From Porphyromonadaceae bacterium (GTDB lineage: Bacteria; Bacteroidota; Bacteroidia; Bacteroidales; Paludibacteraceae), in the NCBI GenBank assembly GCA_012523295.1, contig JAAYIT010000151.1, positions 1 through 64,000 of the forward strand: a DNA stretch of 64,000 bases. Reading direction: 5' to 3'. Shown in pieces: positions 1 to 7,818 of the stretch; within the stretch, counting starts at the first letter, position 1; every line of letters starts with the position of its first letter. A program made the position numbers and the translations under genes. The notes under the pieces are model-generated. The model made no database searches. It saw nothing but the letters and a program-made list of their open reading frames with translations, and was not told the DNA's origin.

Positions 1-312
1 TGGGGCTTTGCCCCAAACCCCACTTCATTTTTTGTTCCCGATAAAGAATCGGGATGTACCACTTAACACAAAAAACGAAGCAAAAAAAGTCAAGACTTCG
101 CCCGCCTCACTCAAAAAATTGGCGTTCGAACGGCTAAATCGTCCAAACTCGCCCCAAATGTTTCGGTTTTTGAAACCTATTTGCAGGCTCAAACAAGGAC
201 GATTCTTAACGCCGTTCTCTCTGATTTTTTGGCTCACCGGACGAGGTCACTCGTTAGCAAGCCTTTTGAGACTATCAGATTGAGCTTGCGAAAGTTTATT
301 AAATAATATACA
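1..312. other. Intergenic stretch with GC hairpin, no supported gene
   Basis: The window opens with a perfect hairpin, TGGGGC at 1-6 and GCCCCA at 10-15. Further on is TCGGGAT, a word that recurs in other repeats of this window. Open frames exist on both strands but have no start context or recognisable product. The stretch looks like a dispersed non-coding repeat lying beyond the mutS2 stop codon. Nothing else is supported. Confidence 0.4.
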
Positions 313-2757
313 CTAATCGGTGAAAGTCACTACGGTTATTCCCGCCCCGCCAAACTGCACGTGTTCATCCTGAAATTTTTTCACTCCGTGAACGGTCGAT
401 AAGTATTGACGGATTAGTTGACGTAAAATCCCCGTTCCCGTTCCGTGTAAAATCCGAACACTTTCCACTCCGACCATCAATGCATCATCAATGAAATATG
501 TTACAGCCTGTAGCGCCTCATCGCCTCGCATACCGCGCACATCGATTTCAGACTTGAAATTTAGTTTTCGTTCCCGCACATCATCTGTAACGGTTTTTCC
601 TAATTTTTCGTACTTATTTATTTCCTTTTTTTGTTGATTTTTGCTTACTGCCTCCAATTCGCTAAGCTTTACGGTTGATTTTAAGTGACCGAACGCTACT
701 ACCGCGTGTTTGTCTTGTATTTCCAGAATGGTCCCGACTGCGGTTTGACCTTTCAGCCGGACGAAAGTGCCTGCCGCCCAACCCCCTAAAGGGGGATTGT
801 TAGTGGATTGGTCAATGATTTTTTGCTTTTTGTTGACTTTTTTCTCTTTCTGTAAGTCCCCCTGCGGAGGATTTAGGGGGCTTTCAATAAAGTTCTGTAA
901 CTCAGCTCTCGCTTTCTTCGTTTTTTCTTTCTCTGCTTTGGCCTCTTTGATAGTTTTTATTGTGCTTTCAATTTTCGCATTGGCTGATTTTATCAGGTTT
1001 TCAGCATCCGTTTTGGCTTGTTGAATAATTTCTTTCCGCTTTTTATCGGTTATTTCAAGCTCCGATTCGTATTTTGCCAATGTTTCTTCAAGTCGTTTTT
1101 CTTTACGGCGTATTTCCTGTCTTTTCCTTTCCCAGTACCTTTTATCCCGTACAATATCCTGCAAATGTTTATCATAATCAAGGTGTTCAGTTCCGATTTT
1201 TTCGGCTGCATCGGTAATCAAATCTTCCGGCAGACCTATTTTTCGTGCTATTTCCACGGCAAACGAACTTCCCGGATTGCCGATGGATAGCTGAAATAAG
1301 GGTTGCAAATGCTGTCGGTCGTAAAGCATCGCGCCGTTTACAATGCCTTCCGTAGCTTCGGCGAAATGTTTTAGATTGGTGTAATGCGTGGTGATTACGC
1401 CAAACGATTGATTGTGATTGAACCGTTCGAGCGTGGCTTCGGCAATGGCGCCACCGATTTGCGGTTCGGTACCGCTTCCAAATTCATCAATCAAAAGTAG
1501 CGTTTTGTCGTTGCTGTTTTTGATAAAATGCTTCATGTTCAGCAAGTGCGAACTGTACGTAGATAAGTCATTTTCAATGGATTGCTCATCGCCGATATCG
1601 ATAAAAAGGCGTTGGAAAATTCCACATCGACTGTTGTCTAAAAGCGGAATGAGCATCCCGCATTGAAGCATGTATTGCAGTAGCGCGACGGTTTTCAGAC
1701 AAACCGATTTTCCGCCGGCATTGGGTCCGGAAATAATCAAAAGTCGCTGTTTTTCATTTAGCGTGATATTGAGCGGAACGACTTCTCTGCCTTGCTTTTT
1801 CAGCGAAAGATAGAGTAGGGGATGGACTGCTTTGTACCATTCTATTTGACAATAGTCTTCCACGTTGGGTTTTATCGCATTTATTTCAACGGCAAATAAG
1901 GCTTTAGCCCGAAGAAAATCAATTTTTCCAAGAAAATATTGTGATTGGATAATCTCATGAAAATGGGGACGAAGCTCATTTGTAAATTGAACCAAAATGC
2001 GGATAACCTCTCTTTTTTCTTCATTTTCTAATTCCCGAACCCGATTGTTTGCCTCTACAACCTGCTGAGGTTCAATGTAAACTGTTTTTCCACTCGCACT
2101 TTCATCGTGAACAATTCCGCTGATTTTTCGCTTGAATGATGGCAAAACAGGGATTACCAGCCGCCCGTCACGAATTGTAGGTGAAACGTCTTTTTCAACG
2201 TAACCATCTACTTGAGCTTGCCTTAAGATTTCATTCAGGGTTTTAGAGATATTGCTTTGAGCGTGAAAAATATCTTTTCGGATACGAGCCAATTCGGGAG
2301 ACGCGTTGTCCTTTATCTTCCCGAATTTATTTAGAATTCCGTCAATGTCTCTAATAATCTCCTTAAATGATTGTATATCAGCTATTAGTAAATGAAGTTC
2401 TGGAAAAAGTTCTTCTTCTTTTTTACTGATAAAACTAACTAACTTTTGTACGGCATCTAATGAGCGGCGCAAATCAAAGATTTCGGACTCATCCAAGTAG
2501 AGCCCTTCAGTTTTAACTCTGGCGAATGCCTCTCTTATATCAAAAAAATCTCCTGCGGGTAATTCATCAACGTCCGATGTGATGAGTTGAAGCATTTCGT
2601 CTGTGCGGCTTAAATGCTCGCAAATTTCTTTGTGGCGGACAAGAAACTTCATACGATCCACTTCTTCCTCACCAAGCGGGCAAAGGCATTTCGCTTTCAG
2701 TTTCAAGCGTATAGTGTCAAAAGCTATTTTTTGTTCAAATGTAGCGGGATAAAGCAT
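313..2757 (-). CDS. mutS2: MutS2 family protein (DNA mismatch/recombination or ribosome-rescue ATPase)
   Basis: This 814-residue protein has the MutS2 layout: an N-terminal core and lever region, a MutS-type ATPase, a coiled-coil stretch and a C-terminal Smr domain. Walker A is GPNAGGKSV near residue 344 and Walker B is LLLIDEFGSGTEP near 422. The Smr domain (about 735-814) carries DVRGMRGDEAL and LHGTGTG. Family members act on branched DNA and, in some bacteria, on collided ribosomes; which role applies here cannot be read from sequence. It starts with ATG and has no close upstream gene. The oddity is the linker at about residues 624-662, after the coiled coil: it contains two short Pro-rich segments (SPLNPPQGDL and NNPPLGGW) encoded by copies of a GC-rich palindrome that is otherwise found between genes here. 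Length otherwise fits the family. Confidence 0.95.
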   Translation of the reverse strand: MLYPATFEQKIAFDTIRLKLKAKCLCPLGEEEVDRMKFLVRHKEICEHLSRTDEMLQLITSDVDELPAGDFFDIREAFARVKTEGLYLDESEIFDLRRSLDAVQKLVSFISKKEEELFPELHLLIADIQSFKEIIRDIDGILNKFGKIKDNASPELARIRKDIFHAQSNISKTLNEILRQAQVDGYVEKDVSPTIRDGRLVIPVLPSFKRKISGIVHDESASGKTVYIEPQQVVEANNRVRELENEEKREVIRILVQFTNELRPHFHEIIQSQYFLGKIDFLRAKALFAVEINAIKPNVEDYCQIEWYKAVHPLLYLSLKKQGREVVPLNITLNEKQRLLIISGPNAGGKSVCLKTVALLQYMLQCGMLIPLLDNSRCGIFQRLFIDIGDEQSIENDLSTYSSHLLNMKHFIKNSNDKTLLLIDEFGSGTEPQIGGAIAEATLERFNHNQSFGVITTHYTNLKHFAEATEGIVNGAMLYDRQHLQPLFQLSIGNPGSSFAVEIARKIGLPEDLITDAAEKIGTEHLDYDKHLQDIVRDKRYWERKRQEIRRKEKRLEETLAKYESELEITDKKRKEIIQQAKTDAENLIKSANAKIESTIKTIKEAKAEKEKTKKARAELQNFIESPLNPPQGDLQKEKKVNKKQKIIDQSTNNPPLGGWAAGTFVRLKGQTAVGTILEIQDKHAVVAFGHLKSTVKLSELEAVSKNQQKKEINKYEKLGKTVTDDVRERKLNFKSEIDVRGMRGDEALQAVTYFIDDALMVGVESVRILHGTGTGILRQLIRQYLSTVHGVKKFQDEHVQFGGAGITVVTFTD
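781..797. repeat. GC-rich palindrome inside mutS2 (copy 1)
   Basis: CCCCCTAAAGGGGG is a near-perfect palindrome that matches the core of the dispersed CCCCCTAAAT repeats between genes. Here it lies in-frame in mutS2 and encodes the NNPPLGG segment. Confidence 0.7.
854..884. repeat. GC-rich palindrome inside mutS2 (copy 2)
   Basis: The stretch reads AAGTCCCCCTGCGG followed by AGGATTTAGGGGGCTTT. It is almost identical to the intergenic copies at 2902-2935 and 37190-37217. It is in-frame in mutS2 and encodes SPLNPPQGDL on the minus strand, in a linker rather than a conserved domain. Confidence 0.8.
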
Positions 2758-2901
2758 GGGGGATTTTTGATTTACGATTTACGATTTATAAATTTACAAT
2801 TGTGAGTTGAATTCGTGGTATTTAATTGATAAATTTCTTTTTCACAGTCAAGATTTTTCCGTCAGTAAAATATTTACTAAATGTTGAAGTCGCGCACGCT
2901 C

Positions 2902-2935
2902 AAAAAGTCCCCCTTGGAGGATTTAGGGGGCTTTT
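2902..2935. repeat. GC-rich palindrome at the 3' end of the DUF3307 gene
   Basis: AAAAAGTCCCCCTTGG and AGGATTTAGGGGGCTTTT fold on each other. On the minus strand the repeat reads AAAAGCCCCCTAA, and its TAA is the stop codon of the DUF3307 gene. The last residues (KAP) of that protein are therefore repeat-encoded. Confidence 0.75.
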
Positions 2936-3639
2936 ACCAACCACACCACCAACATTCCCGTAAGTATGGCTATTCCGAAGCTTAAGAGCGTGCCAATCAG
3001 GATATATTCGGTCATTTTTCGGTTTCGGGCGTCTCTCAAATCGCCAAAACGAAAGACGGATTTCGCGGTTATTAAAAATCCGATTGCTTCCCAACGCCCT
3101 AAAATCACAAAAATAAAGACCAACAGTCTTTCCAAAATGCCAATGTAACGCCCGGCGTTGGGCAGGGATTTTTCTTTCTCAATGTCGATTTCTTCTGTCC
3201 ACTGCGTGAGAAGTATTTGGATAATTATTCCACAGACAAGGCTTAAAAACAGAACGGCGGTGGTGTAGATCCACAAGTTTGGATTTTCAAAGTAATTGAG
3301 AAACTGAATATCAGGTTTGAAAAACAGAAGCCACAATGCTGTAATACTTAATAAATGCAGAATTTGGTCAATGACAAACCACTTAGTTTGGTTGTTTTTG
3401 CTCTGAAAATTGACCTTAACCGCATCTATCCCTACGTGCACAATGGTAATTGTCAACGCTAACGCCCAACAACGAAAATCCCATATCATCAACCACACCA
3501 AAGCGCCATGAATTAGCCCGTGCACGTAAATGACCGGGGATTTTAAGCCTGATTTCTCTTTGCGCTCTACCCACGATTTGGGTTGCAACAGAAAATCGCC
3601 AATCAGGTGCGCCAAAATTAGTTTGGTAAGTAGTATCAT
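2923..3639 (-). CDS. DUF3307 domain membrane protein
   Basis: This 238-residue integral membrane protein opens with LTKLILAHLIGDFLLQP, the typical N-terminus of DUF3307 proteins (His and Asp in the first helix). About six hydrophobic segments follow, and the last half has a charged loop before the final helices. The molecular role of the family is not known to me. Its ATG overlaps the satD stop codon by 4 bp (ATGA type), so the two are almost certainly co-transcribed and translationally coupled; this pairing points to a shared function. The stop codon comes from a dispersed palindromic repeat, so the original C-terminus may have been slightly different. Confidence 0.8.
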   Translation of the reverse strand: MILLTKLILAHLIGDFLLQPKSWVERKEKSGLKSPVIYVHGLIHGALVWLMIWDFRCWALALTITIVHVGIDAVKVNFQSKNNQTKWFVIDQILHLLSITALWLLFFKPDIQFLNYFENPNLWIYTTAVLFLSLVCGIIIQILLTQWTEEIDIEKEKSLPNAGRYIGILERLLVFIFVILGRWEAIGFLITAKSVFRFGDLRDARNRKMTEYILIGTLLSFGIAILTGMLVVWLVKAP

Positions 3640-4280
3640 TTCAGTAATTTCTCTAATTTAGAACGATATGTCTGCTCTACTTTCAGCACTTCATCAACAT
3701 TTGCTCTTTTCCACCTCCCGCTGACCGAGTTTTGCTTTATCCCCAATTGCTTGCCGATCTCGTTTTGTGTAAATTCAGTATGTTTCAGCACAAGTTCGAC
3801 CAATTCGGCTGACGCAACCGTCCATTTATCCATAAAAACGGACGCTAATTTGACATAAAGATTGATTTCGTCGTCAAATTCCTTCCACGGACTTTTAATC
3901 AGTAGATTGGATTTTTCTTTTTCCAATTCTTCAAATTTATCACCCGCATGTATAAAAGCTTCGCCGTTGCTTTCCGAAATGCTTTCACCGGAATAGTTTT
4001 TTCCGCCAATCCCAATCGTCATTCGTACATCTATCAGGCTTGTTTTTTTTTTGGTTTCTTCTAATTCTATTTTTTTTATCAATGTTTTGATTAAAAGCGC
4101 CTTTCTCAATGCGAATTGTGGGTGTTCTATTTCTAATTGAAATAAATCACCCCAAACCAATTCCCACTGTTTGGGTGTTTTTCCCCACGAATTAAACAGC
4201 TCTTTGAGCGGTGTCAGCCATTTTTCGGGGTTTTCTATTTTTCTTGACGATACGATATCGCCTTTTATTACTGCTATCAT
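3636..4280 (-). CDS. satD: SatD family protein with C-terminal helix-turn-helix
   Basis: The 214-residue product begins MIAVIKGDIVSSRKI, the usual start of SatD family proteins. The N-terminal 150 residues hold the SatD core (VWGDLFQLEI, RMTIGIG). The C-terminus (about 165-214) reads as a helix-turn-helix of sigma-70 region 4/LuxR type: FTQNEIGKQLGIKQNSVSG. A DNA-binding role is therefore plausible, although the family function is poorly defined. It is the first gene of a two-gene operon with the DUF3307 gene (4-bp overlap). The 367 bp upstream are packed with 18-bp dyads and 28-bp repeats that would suit autoregulation by this protein; that link is inference. The ATG at 4280 gives the family-typical N-terminus. 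Confidence 0.8.
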   Translation of the reverse strand: MIAVIKGDIVSSRKIENPEKWLTPLKELFNSWGKTPKQWELVWGDLFQLEIEHPQFALRKALLIKTLIKKIELEETKKKTSLIDVRMTIGIGGKNYSGESISESNGEAFIHAGDKFEELEKEKSNLLIKSPWKEFDDEINLYVKLASVFMDKWTVASAELVELVLKHTEFTQNEIGKQLGIKQNSVSGRWKRANVDEVLKVEQTYRSKLEKLLK

Positions 4281-4304
4281 GTTGCAAATATCGTTAAAAG
4301 ATAT

Positions 4305-4320
4305 GATATTTTAAAATATC
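4305..4320. promoter_or_regulatory. 16-bp perfect palindrome upstream of satD
   Basis: GATATTTTAAAATATC is a perfect palindrome 25 bp upstream of the satD start. It could be an operator or part of the promoter. No function can be assigned from sequence alone. Confidence 0.4.
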
Positions 4321-4331
4321 CTTGAAAGAAG

Positions 4332-4377
4332 CGATAATCAAGATTATCGTTTAATTAAGCGATAATGTGAATTATCG
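4332..4377. promoter_or_regulatory. Two tandem CGATAAT/ATTATCG operator-like dyads
   Basis: CGATAATC-AA-GATTATCG (4332-4349) and CGATAAT-GTGA-ATTATCG (4360-4377) are 18-bp dyads whose starts are exactly 28 bp apart. A further CGA begins at 4388, again 28 bp on. They lie 52-97 bp upstream of satD, where an operator would be expected, and satD itself encodes a helix-turn-helix. Confidence 0.6.
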
Positions 4378-4411
4378 TTGAAATAGACGATTTTTCAGGG
4401 TGAGGTGGTAT

Positions 4412-4596
4412 AAATATCGGGCTAAATGTCGATAATTTCAAATATCGGGGCAAATAGTCATAAATTGGCGTAAGCAAACTGTCGTTAATAACGACATGTT
4501 GCATTAATTTATCCGTATAAATCAGCTATATCGGTTTTGTCGGTGTGCTGAATAACATTTTTCATTTTTATGGCGACAAGAATGTCGTCACAACCG
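4412..4596. repeat. Further repeats and dyads upstream of satD
   Basis: AAATATCGGG occurs at 4412 and again at 4440, 28 bp apart, each followed by similar sequence. TGTCGTTAATAACGACA (4480-4496) is a palindrome, and CGACA/TGTCG (4574-4587) forms another dyad. With the sites at 4305-4377 they account for most of the gene-free stretch 4281-4647. No coding sequence is visible there. Confidence 0.5.
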
Positions 4597-4647
4597 ATAA
4601 AGCACCGACTTTATTTATCAAAAAACAATGAATCCAATCAAATAAAA

Positions 4648-5454
4648 TCACAGTTCAGACTTCTTCGCCTCCTCCCAAATTTCATCCATTTCCGCCAGCG
4701 TCATTTTTTTTAGGTCTTTGCCTTTGGAGATGGTTTCGGCTTCAAGAAAATTGAAGCGCCGGATAAATTTTTTATTGGTGCGTTCGAGCGCCGTATCCGG
4801 ATTGATATCATAGAGCCTGGCGGCATTGACCATGCTGAAAAGCACATCACCAAATTCAGATTCCATCCGATCGGCATCCATCATGTCAACCTCGGCCTGA
4901 AATTCGGCAATTTCTTCTTTTGACTTGTCCCAAACCTGCTCCCGGTACTCCCAGTCAAAACCCACACTCGCTGCTTTTTCCTGAATTCGAAAGGCTTTAA
5001 TCAGCGTAGGAAGTGATGTCGGAACGCCACCAAGCACGGTTTTATTGCCGTCTTTTTCTTTCAATTTCAGCGCTTCCCAATTTTCAAGCACTTTTGTGGT
5101 GTCACCGTTTACATCTTCACTTCCAAACACATGCGGATGACGAAAAATAAGCTTTTCATTGATTGTTTTGCAGACATCATATATGTCAAAATCATTGGTT
5201 TCACTTCCCATTTCGGAATAAAAAACAATATGCAGAAGCAAGTCGCCAAGTTCTTTTTTTATCAAATCCATATTTTTGGAAAGAATAGCATCGGAAAGTT
5301 CATATGTTTCTTCTATGGTATTGCTTCGGATGCTCTCGAAAGTCTGTTCACGATCCCACGGACACTCTGCTCGCAGGCGTTTCATAATATCTAAAAGTCG
5401 CTCAAATTCAGCAAGTTTCTCTTCGTTAGTATGTGGTTTGTATTTTGTTTTCAT
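4648..5454 (-). CDS. mazG: Nucleoside triphosphate pyrophosphohydrolase MazG
   Basis: The 268-residue product has the double MazG fold and is close in length to E. coli MazG (263 residues). The first domain has WDREQTFESI and the metal-binding IEETYEL (about 39-60). The second has EFGDVLFSMVNAARL (about 200-215). The enzyme hydrolyses NTPs and dNTPs to the monophosphate plus pyrophosphate, cleaning nucleotide pools. It stands alone on the minus strand. Its ATG is embedded in a repeated leader (5452-5548) that also precedes the genes at 21437 and 52822. In that leader the start codon lies in the right arm of an inverted repeat, so translation may be controlled by RNA folding (inference). Confidence 0.93.
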   Translation of the reverse strand: MKTKYKPHTNEEKLAEFERLLDIMKRLRAECPWDREQTFESIRSNTIEETYELSDAILSKNMDLIKKELGDLLLHIVFYSEMGSETNDFDIYDVCKTINEKLIFRHPHVFGSEDVNGDTTKVLENWEALKLKEKDGNKTVLGGVPTSLPTLIKAFRIQEKAASVGFDWEYREQVWDKSKEEIAEFQAEVDMMDADRMESEFGDVLFSMVNAARLYDINPDTALERTNKKFIRRFNFLEAETISKGKDLKKMTLAEMDEIWEEAKKSEL

Positions 5455-5548
5455 ACGTTTAATATTTATTTTTTTAACACTAAGGTCGTATGGAACACGC
5501 CATTAACGAATCTCTTGGATTTGAGAGTTTCTTAAATGGCTGTTTCAT
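5452..5548 (-). promoter_or_regulatory. Repeated uORF leader element, copy 1 (mazG)
   Basis: Read on the minus strand, the element starts ATGAAACAGCCATTTAAG, passes through AATGGCGTGTTCCATACG and ends in CGTATG, whose ATG is the mazG start. CATACG (plus-strand positions 5487-5492) and CGTATG (5452-5457) are inverse complements, so the start codon can be base-paired. The same layout recurs at 21343-21439 and 52728-52824. Confidence 0.75.
5480..5548 (-). CDS. Short upstream ORF in the mazG leader
   Basis: This 22-codon frame begins MKQPFKKLSN and ends in TAG. Its first six codons match the short ORFs of the other two leader copies, but after an insertion or deletion the conserved DNA is read in another frame (ending MACSIRP rather than NGVFHT). 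That suggests the nucleotide sequence, or the act of translation, matters more than the peptide. Whether it is translated is unknown. Confidence 0.4.
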   Translation of the reverse strand: MKQPFKKLSNPRDSLMACSIRP

Positions 5549-5561
5549 ATTTTTTAATATG

Positions 5562-5569
5562 CAAAGTTA
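5562..5569 (-). promoter_or_regulatory. Probable -7 box for mazG
   Basis: On the minus strand this reads TAACTTTG, a perfect TAnnTTTG Bacteroidetes -7 element. It is 14 bp upstream of the leader's short ORF. I see no good TTTG -33 box at the expected distance. Confidence 0.45.
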
Positions 5570-5943
5570 CAAATATAATTTCAATAGTTTAATCCTGGAA
5601 CTGCCGATAAACTCCCATCGTATTGACACTATGTTAGATAAAAATGTTTTCGTCAGAATAGCCGCAAGGATTATGAATTAAACTTTCTAAAAGCGCAGCA
5701 GAAGGATTAAATATGAATGAAAAACTAAGCAAAAATCGGGTTGTATTATGCGCGAAAAAATAGTGATTTCCCGTCATATCTAACTTGGAGAGGGTGCCTT
5801 GTGATTGGCAAGGCAGCATGGTGCTGTATCGCCACTTTCAGCTTAAAATGTGTTTGTGCGGATAGCAGTCTGTCGAGACGCTTCAGTGGCTCTTTTTATA
5901 CGAATCTATAGTTTTTTTTAAGCAAATTCTGATATCATTTTAG
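5570..5943. other. Intergenic stretch with one small hairpin
   Basis: This lies between the mazG leader and the esterase promoter. TGCCTTG (5795-5801) and CAAGGCA (5809-5815) form a 7-bp hairpin that is not followed by a T run. A 61-codon minus-strand frame at 5634-5819 has no supporting features. No gene is supported. Confidence 0.35.
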
Positions 5944-5973
5944 CTTGATTATCAAAAATATAAAGTATATTTG
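5944..5973 (+). promoter_or_regulatory. Bacteroidetes-type promoter of the esterase gene
   Basis: CTTG (5944-5947) lies 18 bp from TATATTTG (5966-5973), a perfect TAnnTTTG -7 box. Transcription would begin near 5980, about 20 nt before the ATG at 6000. Confidence 0.6.
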
Positions 5974-5999
5974 TGTATTAATTATTCATGTTTTAGAAA

Positions 6000-7250
6000 A
6001 TGAAATCAAAATTATTAATTCTTTCCTTATGCATAGTTGTTTTCTTTGTTTCATGCGAAGTGAAAAAAACAGATGGAGATAAAACAAAATCAGTGTTGAT
6101 GGATTTAGTGACTACCTCTCCTCAAGCTTTTTATCACTCAATTTTAAAAGCGTTTGATAATACTGAGGAAGCTAATAAACCTGAATTGGCGGATAGTATT
6201 TATAAAATTGCCAAGCAAAACCAATGGATTCCCATTGTTTTTGCCGATACTGCGGTGTTTATTTACAAAGGAAGCTCTGAAGGTCTTTCTGTAAAAATTG
6301 CCGGAGATATGACTGCTTGGAATCCGAGTATTTCACTTTCAAGTGTTGGTGGAACAAGTTTGTATCTTGGTGTTTATAAGGCTCCTTCGAAAGAAACTCG
6401 GGTTGATTATAAAATAGTGATAAACAGTAAAGACTGGATTCTTGACCCCGGAAATCCTAAAAAACAAATGAGTGGTTTCGGGTATAATTCGGAGTTGGCA
6501 TTGAGTGAATATGTCTATTCAGATTGGATAAAAGAACGTAATGATGGGCAAAAGGGAACGTTGTCCGGAAATATTTTGATTGCAAGTGAGGCTTTGGGGT
6601 ATGATGTGAATTATAAAATTTATTTACCGGCAGGATATGACAGCAGCAAGATATATCCACTGCTTGTTACCACTGATGGACATGAGTATAGCAGCAAAGA
6701 AATGGGTAGCTTGACAATTGTAGCGGACAATATGATAAACGACAACAAAATCGATCCGGTAATTATTGTTTTTGTAGATCCGCGTGATCCGAAGAACCAT
6801 GCGAGCAATCGACGAATGATTGAATATGCGGGAAATGACAAATTCGCTGTTTTTTTGGCAGAAGAATTAATGAGTGAACTTAAAGCCAATTATTCCATAG
6901 CCGGAACTCCGGATCAAACCGCGATTCTTGGAACCTCAATGGGAGGGTTGATTAGTGCTTTTATTGGAATAAGTTACCCGCATGTCTATGGACTTGTAGC
7001 TATCCAGTCACCTGCTTTTAAGCATTGGACAGCTATTTACAGTTACTATGAAACTTCTCCTGCAGTTGATTTGAAAATTTATATGGATACCGGAGTAATT
7101 CAGGATACGCAGGAAGCTGCATTGAAAATGAAAGGGATTTTGGACAAAAAGGGTTATGTTTTACACTATGCAGAATATTTTGAAGGACATTCATGGGGTA
7201 GTTGGAGAGCAAGAATGGATGAAGTGTTGGAATACTTTTTTGGAAAATGA
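6000..7250 (+). CDS. Lipoprotein esterase of the enterochelin-esterase (esterase D) family
   Basis: The 416-residue protein has a lipoprotein signal (VVFFVSC, lipidated Cys 19). It continues with a beta-sandwich region of CBM48/glycogen-binding type (about 75-160; IAGDMTAWNP) and an alpha/beta hydrolase domain of the PF00756 type. The nucleophile elbow is GTSMGG with Ser 313, and the catalytic His is probably His 397 in GHSWGSW. Relatives hydrolyse siderophore esters or acetyl/feruloyl esters; the substrate here is not evident. It is a single-gene unit with its own promoter and a strong terminator (7325-7363). Lipidation implies attachment to the outer or inner membrane outside the cytoplasm. 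Confidence 0.85.
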   Translation: MKSKLLILSLCIVVFFVSCEVKKTDGDKTKSVLMDLVTTSPQAFYHSILKAFDNTEEANKPELADSIYKIAKQNQWIPIVFADTAVFIYKGSSEGLSVKIAGDMTAWNPSISLSSVGGTSLYLGVYKAPSKETRVDYKIVINSKDWILDPGNPKKQMSGFGYNSELALSEYVYSDWIKERNDGQKGTLSGNILIASEALGYDVNYKIYLPAGYDSSKIYPLLVTTDGHEYSSKEMGSLTIVADNMINDNKIDPVIIVFVDPRDPKNHASNRRMIEYAGNDKFAVFLAEELMSELKANYSIAGTPDQTAILGTSMGGLISAFIGISYPHVYGLVAIQSPAFKHWTAIYSYYETSPAVDLKIYMDTGVIQDTQEAALKMKGILDKKGYVLHYAEYFEGHSWGSWRARMDEVLEYFFGK

Positions 7251-7324
7251 ATGAGCTAAATCTCTTCAAAATGAAATGGCTGTGTAGCAATACCTTAGAA
7301 TAATCTTATGAGAGAAAAAACTGA

Positions 7325-7363
7325 AAGCGACAAGACAACTAATGTTTTGTCGCTTCGATTTTT
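7325..7363 (+). terminator. Rho-independent terminator after the esterase gene
   Basis: AAGCGACAA (7325-7333) pairs perfectly with TTGTCGCTT (7347-7355) and is followed by CGATTTTT. It also sits just beyond the stop of the convergent haemoglobin gene. Confidence 0.75.
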
Positions 7364-7407
7364 AAAGGAATAGGATTTTAGTTTGTCAATCGGATTTTTT
7401 TCATTTA

Positions 7408-7818
7408 CTATTTCATGTTTTTGAAATTTTCAAACTCAAAATTCTCTAAGTTGTGAATTTTTCTCATCATGACTTTTGCTACGGAAATGGCTTTTAATTT
7501 GGCTTTTTCGGCAACTTTTCCAACAAAATACTCATCCACGGACTCATGAAATAGTGTGAGCCATTCGTTAAATTCGACTTCGGTTAGCGGCTGAATTTCG
7601 TTTACATCATAATGTGGCATGTATGGAGCTTGAGTGTAAGTTCGTTTGTCGAATAGCATGGTTTCCCAAAAAGCATACATTTTTGGCAGATGAACACTCC
7701 AATCTACTCGAACCACATCACTAAAAAAATATCCGATCGTCGGGCTTGTCATAACATTGGCGTAAAAATTATCTACTAACAAAACAATGTCATCTCTGTT
7801 TTCAATATCCTTAGGCAT
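7408..7818 (-). CDS. Group III truncated haemoglobin
   Basis: The 136-residue product matches the compact 2-on-2 globin of group III. Visible marks are the N-terminal DIENRDDIVLLVDNFYANV helix, the signature VDWSVHLPKMYAFWETMLF, a candidate proximal His in YMPHYDV, and FNEWLTLFHESVDEYF. Such proteins bind haem and O2 or NO and are linked to microaerobic life or nitrosative stress. It begins with ATG (MPKDIENRD) and is alone on the minus strand, convergent with the esterase gene. No signal peptide is present, so it is cytoplasmic. Confidence 0.88.
   Translation of the reverse strand: MPKDIENRDDIVLLVDNFYANVMTSPTIGYFFSDVVRVDWSVHLPKMYAFWETMLFDKRTYTQAPYMPHYDVNEIQPLTEVEFNEWLTLFHESVDEYFVGKVAEKAKLKAISVAKVMMRKIHNLENFEFENFKNMK

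Noticed and set aside
8-283. Open frames on both strands at the window start
   Set aside because: No start context, no signal or domain, and low-complexity composition. More likely a non-coding repeat than a gene.
5634-5819. 61-codon minus-strand frame between mazG and the esterase gene
   Set aside because: Overlaps a hairpin, has no promoter or family resemblance I can defend; insufficient for a gene call.
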